The position numbers and the translations under genes were made by a program. From Serratia quinivorans (lineage in GTDB: Bacteria; Pseudomonadota; Gammaproteobacteria; Enterobacterales; Enterobacteriaceae), in NCBI RefSeq assembly GCF_946227985.1, contig NZ_CAMKGL010000005.1, positions 1 to 64,000 on the forward strand: a DNA stretch of 64,000 nucleotides, written 5' to 3'. The notes beneath the pieces are model-generated. The model ran no database searches and was not told where the DNA came from. It worked only from the letters and a program-made list of their open reading frames with translations. Of this stretch, positions 27,786 to 37,250 are shown piece by piece (the stretch's first letter is position 1; each line of letters starts with the position of its first letter).

Positions 27786-30005
27786 TCAACGCGATGTCGG
27801 TAACAGCGCCACCAAGGGCTGTGGCTCGCCGATGAAATAGCCCTGCATATAATCCACGCCAACCCCTTTCAGCGCGACCAACTGCTCCATGCTTTCCACA
27901 TATTCCGCCACTATCGCCAGTCGCTTCATGCGTGCAACCTTGCAGATAGACGTTATGACCTGGAAATCCACCGGATTGGTCAGCATGTCACGCACGAAAC
28001 TACCGTCGATTTTCAACATGTCGACCGGCAGCATCTTCAGCCGATCGTAGCTGGCATAGCCGGTACCGAAGTCATCCAGCGCAATGCGACACCCCATCTC
28101 ACGCAGTGCCTGCAAGTTGGCCCCGGCGTAGGCCGTATCCTGCAACAGGTGCGATTCGGTCACTTCCAGCGTCAGTTGGTATGGCTCAATCTGGTACTGC
28201 TCCAGCAGGCTGTTGACATCGTGGCGTAGCATTGGCCGGCACAGCGAAGAAGGTGACAGATTAACTGCAAAGCGCACACTGGGCAGTTCGGCACGGTACT
28301 GATCCATAAATTTCAGCGTATTGCGCAATACCCACAGGTCCAGCCGATAGGCCAGACCGAATTCATGTGCCACCGGCAGGAAATCATTAGGCGATATGAT
28401 CTCTCCGCACGCGTCGCGCATGCGCAGCAGAATTTCATGATATCGGTCACCGCGCAGGCCCACGATCGGCTGCGCCATCAGAATGAACCCATCGTTATCC
28501 AGCGAATGCTGTACGCCATGCAGTAGCGCAACCTTGCGTTTGATCTCCTCCTGCACCCATTGGCCACCGTTTTGCACACTCTCCGGTTTACCGCTGGTCA
28601 ATGATACTTCAGCCAACGAGCTGAGTTCCCCCAGCAGAAGGTAGAGATGTTCGAAATCGGCATTCACGCTGCAATAGCCTAATCCCAACGGGGGATGGAG
28701 CGGCAAACCGTTCCATATCAGACGGAATTTCTCCAGCGCGCGGTAAATCTGCAAAACTTTTTCTTCGCTGTCTTCGCCATCCACCCGCAGCAACAGGTCA
28801 TAACCCGGCAGATGATAAACGCCCTCGCCGGCGGCCAGTACCTGATGCAGCAACGCCGCCAACTGCTGTTTGAAACGAATGCGCAATTGCAAGCCATAGT
28901 TGCGGCTCAGCAAATCCAGCTCACTAACGCGCAGGAAACACAGCGTTGAGGGTAATGACTGGGCCAGATCGCGCTTGAGGGCCCGCAGGTTAGGCAATCC
29001 GATCAACGGATCTTGCAGCGCAGCGCTTTGCGCCCTGGCATGGCTTAATCGCTGGCGGGTATTGAGCGCCGACATCAGGTAAATGCACAGGGTAAACACC
29101 ACCATCATCGAAGAGATGACCGCCAGGTTATGCAATAAATTGTCGTGCTGTGCATAACCGGGATAATGGAAAAACAGCACCAGCAGAGTGGAAGACCAGA
29201 TAATACAGTTGAATTGGTAGCCAAAGCGCATCGCGCCATACAGCATCACCGGCAGCAGCAATATCAGGCCATACCCCCCCAGCAGCAGAGGGTTGGCGTT
29301 TTTGGCGTAGTAAGACAGCAAGGCCACCATGCTGATCAGCACCAGCAACCACAGAGACAACTCTTTTTTATCGGCCATGGGGGCCATTTCGCGGCCAAAA
29401 CGTCGCCACAGCGTCAGCGCGAACCTGGGCTTGTTCAAAAGACGCAACATAAAGTAAAACAGCGGCATAGCGGACAGGCAACCCAACAGCAGCGCCTGAA
29501 AATTGACCAGAGCCAACAAATAATCACTATCGCCGGGCATCATCCCCAGTTCGTCGGGCAATTGGGCCAGAGCGACCAGCAGTTTCAGGCCGAAGACAAA
29601 CAGCAACGCCGGCAGCACCACCAGCCAGATCAACCTCGCTTTGACCAATGCCGGTACGCCGGGGGCCGCACACCAACGACGCTGAGTCTGGCTGCGATAG
29701 CCCAACCAGCACAGGATCAGACAAAGCAGGTACAACGAGGTAACCAATATGCCGCTCTCCAGCCCCAGTCGGCTCGCGTATCGCAACATGATGGCAAGGG
29801 TAATGCCCGGCAGCGCCCGCCAGTCGTAGACCATCAACAACGCAATGCAGGCCGCCAGTGGCAGATACAGCAGATAGACTTTGCCCTCGGGCAACATAAT
29901 GCGCGGTGACAGCCAACCGGCGAACGGGATCAACATCAAGCCCCAGATGAGGGGATAACCCCACCAGCGCTCGCGTAAATGCTTCCAGAATATTGGCTTA
30001 ACCAT
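27786..30005 (-). CDS. pdeF: Membrane c-di-GMP phosphodiesterase PdeF (YfgF)
   Basis: This inner-membrane enzyme hydrolyses cyclic di-GMP. The 739-residue sequence has an N-terminal membrane-sensor region of about eight helices (1-310), a degenerate GGDEF domain (about 335-480, with LPGYDLLLR in place of GGDEF), and a C-terminal EAL domain with E-I-L (YHEILLRM), NLSPSSL, EVTES, ALDDFGTGY, LKIDGSF, AEYVES and QGYFIG, so the catalytic set is intact. It aligns from the start with E. coli YfgF using the ATG at 30005; an ATG at 30038 is an alternative. It is convergent with ppx. Confidence 0.93.
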   Translation of the reverse strand: MVKPIFWKHLRERWWGYPLIWGLMLIPFAGWLSPRIMLPEGKVYLLYLPLAACIALLMVYDWRALPGITLAIMLRYASRLGLESGILVTSLYLLCLILCWLGYRSQTQRRWCAAPGVPALVKARLIWLVVLPALLFVFGLKLLVALAQLPDELGMMPGDSDYLLALVNFQALLLGCLSAMPLFYFMLRLLNKPRFALTLWRRFGREMAPMADKKELSLWLLVLISMVALLSYYAKNANPLLLGGYGLILLLPVMLYGAMRFGYQFNCIIWSSTLLVLFFHYPGYAQHDNLLHNLAVISSMMVVFTLCIYLMSALNTRQRLSHARAQSAALQDPLIGLPNLRALKRDLAQSLPSTLCFLRVSELDLLSRNYGLQLRIRFKQQLAALLHQVLAAGEGVYHLPGYDLLLRVDGEDSEEKVLQIYRALEKFRLIWNGLPLHPPLGLGYCSVNADFEHLYLLLGELSSLAEVSLTSGKPESVQNGGQWVQEEIKRKVALLHGVQHSLDNDGFILMAQPIVGLRGDRYHEILLRMRDACGEIISPNDFLPVAHEFGLAYRLDLWVLRNTLKFMDQYRAELPSVRFAVNLSPSSLCRPMLRHDVNSLLEQYQIEPYQLTLEVTESHLLQDTAYAGANLQALREMGCRIALDDFGTGYASYDRLKMLPVDMLKIDGSFVRDMLTNPVDFQVITSICKVARMKRLAIVAEYVESMEQLVALKGVGVDYMQGYFIGEPQPLVALLPTSR

Positions 30006-30402
30006 AAAAGTAACGAGTCCGTCAGGGCGCAATTCCATTCGCGCGTTCAGGTAATAAGGCAGGTTCCTTTACGTACCTCTATCCATTCATGAGGCAAAGT
30101 AAAAGTAACATATGCGACAGGAGAATGAGGTGGAATTTTATGCGCCAGGGTCTGCAAGGGTTTGACTGCGATCAATCAAGAAGGAAAAGTTGGGTAAAAA
30201 TGTGTAAGCCTATTTTGGGTATTATCTTAAGCCTATGATCTAACAGACAAACTAAAACTCTTGCTAAACATAAGTGAAATATCGACGGTACCGACTGGAA
30301 ATAAATGGACAATATTTGTCATCGATAGCTAAAATTCCGTTTACAATTTATCGGCTTTCACCGTCGTTGAATGACACAGGAAACCGGCACGCCGGGTGAT
30401 AT
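30006..30402. other. Divergent pdeF-yfgG spacer, mostly unassigned
   Basis: This AT-rich stretch must hold both promoters. A 32-codon open frame (30140-30238, ATG preceded by AGGTGG; product MRQGLQGFDCDQSRRKSWV and so on, ending in a hydrophobic tail) is visible but has no supporting similarity that I know. No strong palindrome or recognised operator was seen. Confidence 0.5.
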
Positions 30403-30582
30403 ATGCGTAAAAAAACCACCGGACAGATGACAAAAATAGTGCTGTTTGTCAGCTTTATCATTTTGGTTGGCCGTCTGCTGTATGCAGCGGTGGTCGCAGT
30501 ACCCCATCATCAGGAAAAAAAGCTCGCCCCTTATCAAACTACCACCGAAACAGGCGGCGAAAACCAGGACACTTCTCCCTGA
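30403..30582 (+). CDS. yfgG: Small membrane protein YfgG
   Basis: The 59-residue protein begins MRKKTTGQMTKIVLFVSFII, has one transmembrane helix (about 11-32) and a polar C-terminus starting HHQEKKLAPYQ. It aligns with E. coli YfgG (R-MT-IVL-ISFI--GR--Y and HHQ-KK), which lies at the same place next to pdeF. GGGTGAT precedes the ATG. YfgG has been linked to nickel and cobalt tolerance in E. coli, which I recall without certainty. A GGGGC-type hairpin region follows before mgtE. Confidence 0.82.
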   Translation: MRKKTTGQMTKIVLFVSFIILVGRLLYAAVVAVPHHQEKKLAPYQTTTETGGENQDTSP

Positions 30583-30771
30583 TTTCAAAAACCCACGCTG
30601 CTCTGCAGGGCTTGCGAATAGTTAAGCAGCCTGCCGATGTTTCGGCATGCCAGGCCCCTTACTTATTCCTCAGCTTCTGCTGCCATTTCATAAAAATGAC
30701 GTCTGCATTCACTAAGCTCTTTGTTGTTCAGAGCCTGTCTGTAAAGACCCTGAGTGCCAGTAAGGAATATC

Positions 30772-32205
30772 ATGTCAGCCGCAACGCATAATGTTAAAAA
30801 AGTCGCTGAGCACCGCCAGCGCATTCTTTCTCTGCTGTTAAATAACAAAGACCTGGTCGACGGTATTCTCGGCCGACCGGGTGACGAAAACGCCCTTAGC
30901 AAAAGCGAACTGCTCAACCAGACCGCTGAAATTACCGGCCTGCTGGACGATATGCATGCCGCCGATTTGGCTGACTTGCTCGAAGCGCTGCCGCAGGACG
31001 AACGTCTGGCGTTGTGGCGGCTGGTAGGTAACGCCAAGCGCGGCCAGGCGCTGGTGGAAGTCGCCGAACCGGTGTGGGACAGCCTGATCGAAGAAATGAG
31101 CGATAAAGACCTGCTCAAAGCAATCAAAACGCTGGACGTTGATGAACAGGCCTATCTGGCGCAATACCTGCCGCGTAACCTGATGGGGCGCCTGCTGACC
31201 TCGATGGAACCGGAGCAGCGAGCCCAGGTGCGCGAGATGATCCACTACGGCAAGGACACCGTCGGCTGGATGATGGATTTTGAACTGGTCACAGTGCGCC
31301 CGGACGTCACCCTCGGCGCGGTGCATCGCTTCCTGCGCCTGCGCAAAACCATACCGGCGGCCACCGATAAACTCTTTGTCACCGATCGTAAAAATACCCT
31401 GCTCGGCGAGTTGCCGCTCACTGCGGTGCTGCTCAATGATCCGGAAACACAAGTGCAGGCGGTGATGGACAGCGATCCCACCCGTTTTCTGCCGGAAGAA
31501 AAAGCCGAGGCCGCGGCCAGTGCGTTCGAACGTTATGACCTGATCAGCGCCCCGGTGGTCGATGCCAAAGGCAAGCTGATGGGCCGCCTGACGATTGAAG
31601 AGATCGTCGACGTGGTCAACGAGGAAAGCGACAGCAACCTGCGACGCATGGGGGGCTTAAGCCCGGAAGAAGACGTGTTTGCCCCGGTCAGCAAAGCGGT
31701 GAAAACCCGCTGGGCCTGGCTGGCGATCAACCTGTGTACCGCATTTATCGCGTCACGCGTTATCGGCCTGTTTGAACACACCATTTCACAACTGGTGGCG
31801 CTGGCGGCATTGATGCCAATCGTCGCCGGTATCGGTGGCAACACCGGTAACCAGACCATTACCATGATCGTCCGCGCGTTGGCACTGCATCAAATCGAAG
31901 TCGGCAATATCTCCCGCCTGATGTTCAGGGAGCTGGGGGTCGCCATCATCAACGGCGTGGTCTGGGGCGGTATCATGGGCATAGTCACCTGGTTGTTATA
32001 TGGTGACTGGGCGATGGGCGGCGTAATGACGCTGGCGATGATCCTCAACCTGCTGGTTGCCGCACTAATGGGGGTGGTGATCCCGATGGCCATGCTAAAA
32101 ATGGGACGCGATCCGGCGGTCGGTTCCAGCGTCTTGATTACCGCGCTGACCGACACCGGCGGCTTCTTTATCTTCCTCGGTCTGGCCACCCTCTTCCTGC
32201 TCTAA
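30772..32205 (+). CDS. mgtE: Magnesium transporter MgtE
   Basis: MgtE is a homodimeric Mg2+ channel gated by intracellular magnesium. The 477 residues show the N-terminal helical domain (about 25-130, with LLEALPQDERLALWRLV), paired CBS domains (about 135-260, GWMMDFELVTVRP and FERYDLISAPVVD), a connecting helix, and five membrane helices (about 290-475) with the conserved PIVAGIGGNTGNQT selectivity motif. The ATG at 30772 with TAAGGAAT upstream is preferred over a GTG at 30754. No Mg-sensing leader structure was recognised. Confidence 0.95.
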   Translation: MSAATHNVKKVAEHRQRILSLLLNNKDLVDGILGRPGDENALSKSELLNQTAEITGLLDDMHAADLADLLEALPQDERLALWRLVGNAKRGQALVEVAEPVWDSLIEEMSDKDLLKAIKTLDVDEQAYLAQYLPRNLMGRLLTSMEPEQRAQVREMIHYGKDTVGWMMDFELVTVRPDVTLGAVHRFLRLRKTIPAATDKLFVTDRKNTLLGELPLTAVLLNDPETQVQAVMDSDPTRFLPEEKAEAAASAFERYDLISAPVVDAKGKLMGRLTIEEIVDVVNEESDSNLRRMGGLSPEEDVFAPVSKAVKTRWAWLAINLCTAFIASRVIGLFEHTISQLVALAALMPIVAGIGGNTGNQTITMIVRALALHQIEVGNISRLMFRELGVAIINGVVWGGIMGIVTWLLYGDWAMGGVMTLAMILNLLVAALMGVVIPMAMLKMGRDPAVGSSVLITALTDTGGFFIFLGLATLFLL

Positions 32206-32213
32206 CCTCTGAT

Positions 32214-32236
32214 GGCCGGCGGTTACGCCGGCTTTT
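32214..32236 (+). terminator. Rho-independent terminator after mgtE
   Basis: GCCGGCG-GTTA-CGCCGGC followed by TTTT. Confidence 0.85.
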
Positions 32237-32367
32237 ACAACATCTCACTAAAGCCGCCTGATTCAGTAGGCTTTATTGCCGTGCTGTACTACCCTTTGGC
32301 AATGAACTTTCCACCTCATCCGCGTCATGACGTCGTTCAGTGACAGAGGCCAGCGTTAAGGTTGTCT

Positions 32368-34941
32368 ATGGATATTAGCGCACCGAATCATCTGACCACG
32401 CGCAAGGGCGCACTGCTGACGCATACGTTGCTGGCAACCCCAGTGGTTTTCCTGTTGGCGGTGCTCTGCCTGACACTGTCCAGTGAGTCCAGCCACTTTA
32501 CCCCGCTGTGGTTCCCCACCGCCGCCATCATCACGGTGCTGTATCGCCACCCGCCGCACCAATGGGGCTTGCCATTGCTGGCCAGCGGCGTCGCCATCGT
32601 CACTGCCAGCACGTTGCTGTACGGTTTTAGCTGGCTACCGGTAAAACTGTCGCTGATCAACCTGCTGGAAGCCACATCCTGTACTTTGTTGCTGCGCCGT
32701 ATGCTGTTGCCGGACGATCCGTTGGATAGCCTGGCCAGTTGGCTGAAATTTGTGGTTTGCGCCGTGATTTTCACCCCCTTGTTCAGCGCCTTGCTGGCCG
32801 CCTGGTGGGTCCCTGCCCCCGGACAAAGCTTCTGGCAACCGTTCAACACCTGGTTTATTTCAGAAGCCATTGGCGTGCTGTCACTAACGCCCATTGGGCT
32901 GGTGTACCGCCGCCGCATGCTGGAGCAATTGAACCTATTTCCCATGTTGCTGGTGCTGATGGCATCGCTGGTTTTTTGTTATCTGGCGCTGACCTATCTG
33001 CCCTTTCCGTTTACCTTCGTCATTCTTCCGTTACTGTGGGCGGCAATTGCCCTGCCACGGCTGGAAGCCTTTACCATCTGCTTTTGCACCGCGCTGATGA
33101 TCACCGTGATGATCTCATTCGGGCTGTTGCATTTTCGTGCTCCCACCACACTGCTTAGCGACATTGGAATCTATCTGCCAATTCTGTTGATTCTGATCCC
33201 GGCGCATTCAATGACGATGGTAATGCACGCCTTCCGGGTAGAGAAACAGCATATCGTCGAGAGCGAAACCCGTTTTCGTAATGCGCTGGAGTATTCTGCC
33301 ATCGGCATGGCGTTGGTGTCGCCACAGGGGAAATGGCTGCAGGTCAACCAGGCATTGTGCACGCTGTTGGGGTATACCCCGGAAGCATTACGCCGCCTGA
33401 CGTTTCAGGAAATCACCCACCCGGACGATCTGAATGCCGACCTGGTGCAATTGCGTGACCTGCTCGACGGCCATATCAGCAGCTACACCCTTGAAAAGCG
33501 CTATATCCGCAGTGACGGCGAACATGTCTGGACGCTGCTGGCGGTATCGATGGTGCGCGATGCTGAAGGCCTGCCGCTGTATTTTATTTCACAGGTGGAA
33601 GACATCAGCGAACTGAAACGCACCGCGGCGGAAAATCATCGTCTGGTTGAACGCATCACCCTGGCCAATCAGGTCGGGGGGATCGGCGTTTGGGAGTGGA
33701 TGATGGATGGCGAAGAACTCATCTGGGACAAGCGCATGTTTGAACTTTATGACCTCAGCCCAGATCAGAAACCGACGCTGTCACTCTGGCGGACGCGATT
33801 GCTGCCGGAAGATCGCGAGCGTACCGACCATGAAATGTCCTCTTTGCTGGACCAGCCACGGCCGTTTGTCCTGGAATTCCGGCTACTCACTCGTCAGGGA
33901 GAAGTGCGTCATATCCGCGGCCAGGGCAACGTCATTCTTGACGGTCAGGGCAAGGCGTTGCGCATGATCGGCACCAACATCGACATGACGGAAGTACGCA
34001 ACCTGACCGAAGCGCTGCACCAGGAAAAAGAGCGTCTGCACATCACCCTCGACGCCATCGGTGAAGGCGTGATCTCCACCAACGACGCGATGCAGATTAC
34101 CTTTATGAACCCGGTGGCCGAACAGATGTGTGGCTGGCCGCTGAGCCTGGCGGTCGGCATGCCCATTGCCGGGGTGATACGCATGACCCACGGCAAAGAT
34201 GGCCCGGAAGTCGAAAACCCGGTTCAGTGCTGCTTACAGGAAAATCGCCAACTTTCAGCGGATTATGCCCTGGTGCTACACAGCCGTGATGGTCGCCACT
34301 TCGACATTCAGCAGTCGGTATCACCGCTGAAAACCCTCAATGATGAAGTGATGGGTGCGGTGATGGTACTGCAAGATGTCACCGCCTCTCGCGAACTGAT
34401 GCGAAAACTGAGTTACAACGCCTCTCACGATGCCCTGACCACCCTGCCAAATCGAGTCAGCTTTGAGACACGGCTAAAAAACGCCATCACCGACGTCGCC
34501 GGGCAGCAACGACAGCATGCCCTGGTGTTCCTCGATCTTGACCGTTTCAAAGCGGTCAATGACAGTGCCGGTCATGCGGCAGGCGATGCGTTGCTGAGGG
34601 ATATCGCACAACTGATGCAACACCACCTGCGCCACAACGATTGTCTGGCAAGGCTCGGGGGCGATGAGTTTGGATTAATCCTGTTTGACTGCCCGTGCGA
34701 GCAGGCCAAGTCCCTGATACAGCAGTTGGTAAACCATATCAGTCAGCATCCGTTCTATTGGGAGGGCAAGATTTATCACGTGGGCGCCAGCGCCGGCATC
34801 ACCCTTATCGATAGCGACAGCGGTAAAAGCAGTGAACTGCTGGCACAGGCTGACATCGCCTGTTATACCGCCAAGCATCAGGGCCGTGGGCTGGTCTATT
34901 TGTACCAAGCGCACCCTGACGCGCCACATCACAGAAACTAG
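32368..34941 (+). CDS. MASE1-PAS-PAS-PAS-GGDEF diguanylate cyclase
   Basis: The 857-residue inner-membrane protein has an N-terminal MASE1 sensor (about 20-290, eight or so helices, with LWFPTAAIITVLY), three PAS segments (about 305-425, 430-550 and 555-680, including a PAS/PAC EKRYIRSDGEHVW block), and a GGDEF domain from about 695. The active site is intact: LGGDEFG near residue 764, with the inhibitory-site motif RHND five residues upstream. It resembles E. coli DgcE but lacks the C-terminal EAL part. It should make c-di-GMP in response to an unknown signal. The ATG at 32368 has AAGG upstream. Confidence 0.9.
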   Translation: MDISAPNHLTTRKGALLTHTLLATPVVFLLAVLCLTLSSESSHFTPLWFPTAAIITVLYRHPPHQWGLPLLASGVAIVTASTLLYGFSWLPVKLSLINLLEATSCTLLLRRMLLPDDPLDSLASWLKFVVCAVIFTPLFSALLAAWWVPAPGQSFWQPFNTWFISEAIGVLSLTPIGLVYRRRMLEQLNLFPMLLVLMASLVFCYLALTYLPFPFTFVILPLLWAAIALPRLEAFTICFCTALMITVMISFGLLHFRAPTTLLSDIGIYLPILLILIPAHSMTMVMHAFRVEKQHIVESETRFRNALEYSAIGMALVSPQGKWLQVNQALCTLLGYTPEALRRLTFQEITHPDDLNADLVQLRDLLDGHISSYTLEKRYIRSDGEHVWTLLAVSMVRDAEGLPLYFISQVEDISELKRTAAENHRLVERITLANQVGGIGVWEWMMDGEELIWDKRMFELYDLSPDQKPTLSLWRTRLLPEDRERTDHEMSSLLDQPRPFVLEFRLLTRQGEVRHIRGQGNVILDGQGKALRMIGTNIDMTEVRNLTEALHQEKERLHITLDAIGEGVISTNDAMQITFMNPVAEQMCGWPLSLAVGMPIAGVIRMTHGKDGPEVENPVQCCLQENRQLSADYALVLHSRDGRHFDIQQSVSPLKTLNDEVMGAVMVLQDVTASRELMRKLSYNASHDALTTLPNRVSFETRLKNAITDVAGQQRQHALVFLDLDRFKAVNDSAGHAAGDALLRDIAQLMQHHLRHNDCLARLGGDEFGLILFDCPCEQAKSLIQQLVNHISQHPFYWEGKIYHVGASAGITLIDSDSGKSSELLAQADIACYTAKHQGRGLVYLYQAHPDAPHHRN

Positions 34942-34966
34942 CACCAGGGCCTGCCAGTGGCACTGG

Positions 34967-35004
34967 AACCCCCGTTGAGGCAATGACTCATTGCGGGGGT
35001 TATT
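34967..35004 (+). terminator. Probable terminator after the diguanylate cyclase
   Basis: AACCCCCG pairs with CGGGGGTT enclosing a second arm CAATGA/TCATTG; the U run is short. The rest of 34942-35231 is AT-rich spacer without recognised signals. Confidence 0.55.
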
Positions 35005-35231
35005 GCGGCATTCGCGAATCCCCTTTATCCAACACAGCTCTCCTGCCTTTCGAACCCTGGCGTCATTGGCCACATGATCCCTATCACATTTTTTTTGCTT
35101 AGCCTGCCTGAAGTTAATGGTATAACTAACGAGTTAAAGTTAATCGTTTAAACAAAACCTCGATACGGAAATCAGCACGCGCGTTAATTTCCACCCCCCT
35201 CTTTAAACGTGATTGCTCAGGGATAATGGCT

Positions 35232-35582
35232 ATGAAAAACGAGTGGTTTGCCGCCAGAGAGCTGACCGGCATTGCAGGACTGCCCTCCTCGCCACAGGGA
35301 ATCAACTTGATGGCCCGCCGTGAAGGTTGGATCAGTCGCCGCCGAAAAGGCGTACAGGGCAAAGCGGTGGAATACCACATTAACAGCCTGCCGATCGGCA
35401 CACGCAACCTGCTGATGCTGCAAGAAGATCCCGCAGAATATCAGGTTGAACGCCAGGATCCGCTGGCGGTATGGGTTGAGTATTACTATCACCTGAGCGA
35501 AAGCGAACGCGAGAAGGTACTGACGTTCCTGATGCGTGAAGGGATCGACAGCCTGCTAGCGCGCATTGCCGCCGAAGAGTAA
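35232..35582 (+). CDS. YfeC-like putative DNA-binding regulator (DUF1323)
   Basis: The 116-residue protein opens KNEWFAARELTGIAGLP, then SPQGINLMARREGW and RRKGVQGKAVEYHINSLP. This is the Mu-repressor or transposase-like winged helix found in E. coli YfeC and YfeD. The C-terminal half (WVEYYYHLSESEREKVLTFL) is helical. The ATG at 35232 is chosen because AGGG lies 9 bases upstream, whereas the ATG at 35226 is only 3 bases from it. The target genes are not known. It ends 5 bases from the convergent repair gene. Confidence 0.8.
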   Translation: MKNEWFAARELTGIAGLPSSPQGINLMARREGWISRRRKGVQGKAVEYHINSLPIGTRNLLMLQEDPAEYQVERQDPLAVWVEYYYHLSESEREKVLTFLMREGIDSLLARIAAEE

Positions 35583-35587
35583 TACGG

Positions 35588-37084
35588 CTAGCCGTCAGTG
35601 TCCGTTGACGGTACCCAGCCATCGTTATGCCACAGATGCAGCGTGGCGTAAGAGCGCCACGGCCGCCAGCGTTCGGCATAGTTTTCAATCTGGCGTGGCG
35701 TCATCCCCGGAAAGCGCTGTTTGATCAGGTAATCCCCTGTCAGAAACACGTCCGGCCATGACCAGGCACGCATGGCGATATAACTGGCCGTCCAACTGCC
35801 AATCCCCGGCAACGCCGTCAGTGCCTTGATCCCCTGCTCAATATCCAGCACGTTTTCCAACTGCAGCCGCCCTTCGGTGAGCGCCCGTGCGATGGCGATA
35901 ATCGCCGCTGCGCGTTTCAGTTGCACCCCCATCGGGCGTAACTCTTCGGGTTGCAGTTGTGCTATCTGTTCGGCCTTGGGAAACACATGAGTAATGCCGG
36001 CATAAGGCTGTTCCAGCGGCGTTCCCCAGCGTTCCACCATGCGCCCGGCAAAGGTCGCCGCCATCTTGACGCTGACCAATTGCCCGAGCACCGCCCGGGT
36101 CGCCTGTTCAAAACTGTTGACGCAGCCGGGCAACCGCAGGCCCGGCGCATCGGCGGCAAGCTGCCCCAAAGCCTGGACGATCAGATCTGGCGCCGCGTCC
36201 AGATCAAACAGCTGGCGGATGCGACGCAGCACTTCCGTGGTCACCCGACTGAGGGCCGGGGCAATCTCCACCCGCACTCGATTGTGGCTCTCTTCCGGCT
36301 GCACGCTGACCCAGCCGTGATAATCAATGCCGCCCTGGGTGATGGCGATCGCCCGCAGATACTGTTGCCCTTCCACCTTTTCCACCCCGCTCACCGCACG
36401 GGTTTGCAAAAAACTCAGCATACGCGGCCAGTCATAGGGCGGCCGGTAACCCAGATGAAATACCAGCCCGCTGGCGACGGTGCGTTCATTGCGGCCGCTG
36501 CTGCTGCGCAGCGCCGAGGGGATCAGCCGGTAGCGCGCCTTGAACAGTTCGTTAAAGCGTCGCAGGCTGCCGAAACCGGCGGCGAACGCCACCTCACTCA
36601 GTGGCATATCAGTATCCGCCAACAGCCGTTTGGCCTGTAACAGCCGGTGCGATTGGGCATAATCAATCGGCGAGGCGCCAAACTGATCGGCAAAAATGCG
36701 CCGCAGGTGGCGATCGGAAATGCCCAACCGCACGGCCAGTTGCTCGCAGCTGTGCTCCGACAGATACCCTTGTTCAATCAGCTGCACCGCCACCTGGGCA
36801 TAGCGATTACCCAGATCAATCAACGCCAGCCCCGGCGCCAATTCCGGCCGACACTTCAGACAAGGGCGAAACCCGGCCAGCTCCGCCGCCGCCGCGCTCG
36901 GGTAAAAGGTGCAATTCTCAATTTTCGGCGTGCGGGCACTGCACACCGGGCGGCAATAAATGCCGGTCGAAGAAACGCCGACGAAAAAGCGGCCATCGAA
37001 TTTGCGATCGCGCGCACTCAGTGCCTGATACAACGCCTGCTGTTGATTTTTCATGGCCACGCTCGGGGTCAGTTTTTTGTTCAT
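35588..37084 (-). CDS. Ada N-domain / AraC HTH / AlkA 3-methyladenine glycosylase fusion
   Basis: About 498 residues combine three parts. Residues about 25-90 are the Ada methyl-phosphotriester acceptor with zinc cysteines 44, 48, 75 and 78, spaced exactly as in Ada. Residues about 100-185 are an AraC-type DNA-binding domain. Residues about 205-495 are AlkA, with the helix-hairpin-helix LPGIGSWTASYIAMRAW and DVFLTGDYLIKQRFPG, which carries the catalytic Asp. It probably senses methylated DNA, activates transcription and excises 3-methyladenine, but lacks the O6-methylguanine domain. Start is uncertain: ATG 37084 or 37054. It is divergent from yegD. Confidence 0.9.
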   Translation of the reverse strand: MNKKLTPSVAMKNQQQALYQALSARDRKFDGRFFVGVSSTGIYCRPVCSARTPKIENCTFYPSAAAAELAGFRPCLKCRPELAPGLALIDLGNRYAQVAVQLIEQGYLSEHSCEQLAVRLGISDRHLRRIFADQFGASPIDYAQSHRLLQAKRLLADTDMPLSEVAFAAGFGSLRRFNELFKARYRLIPSALRSSSGRNERTVASGLVFHLGYRPPYDWPRMLSFLQTRAVSGVEKVEGQQYLRAIAITQGGIDYHGWVSVQPEESHNRVRVEIAPALSRVTTEVLRRIRQLFDLDAAPDLIVQALGQLAADAPGLRLPGCVNSFEQATRAVLGQLVSVKMAATFAGRMVERWGTPLEQPYAGITHVFPKAEQIAQLQPEELRPMGVQLKRAAAIIAIARALTEGRLQLENVLDIEQGIKALTALPGIGSWTASYIAMRAWSWPDVFLTGDYLIKQRFPGMTPRQIENYAERWRPWRSYATLHLWHNDGWVPSTDTDG

Positions 37085-37250
37085 TATGCGACTCGGCTGA
37101 TACGCTGACGTGCGGGATTCGGACATTAAGTTAAGCACGCGCTCCCGTTCGCCGCTAAAATTTTCGTCAGTTATGCGCTCGCACGTTGCCCGAGGGGCAA
37201 GTCTCGGGTAAAGTCGCCCCCCTTCATCGGCATGGGGAGTGAGAAAAGAC

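Noticed and set aside
30583-30771. Magnesium-sensing riboswitch upstream of mgtE
   Set aside because: The spacer is too short and lacks the conserved M-box segments.
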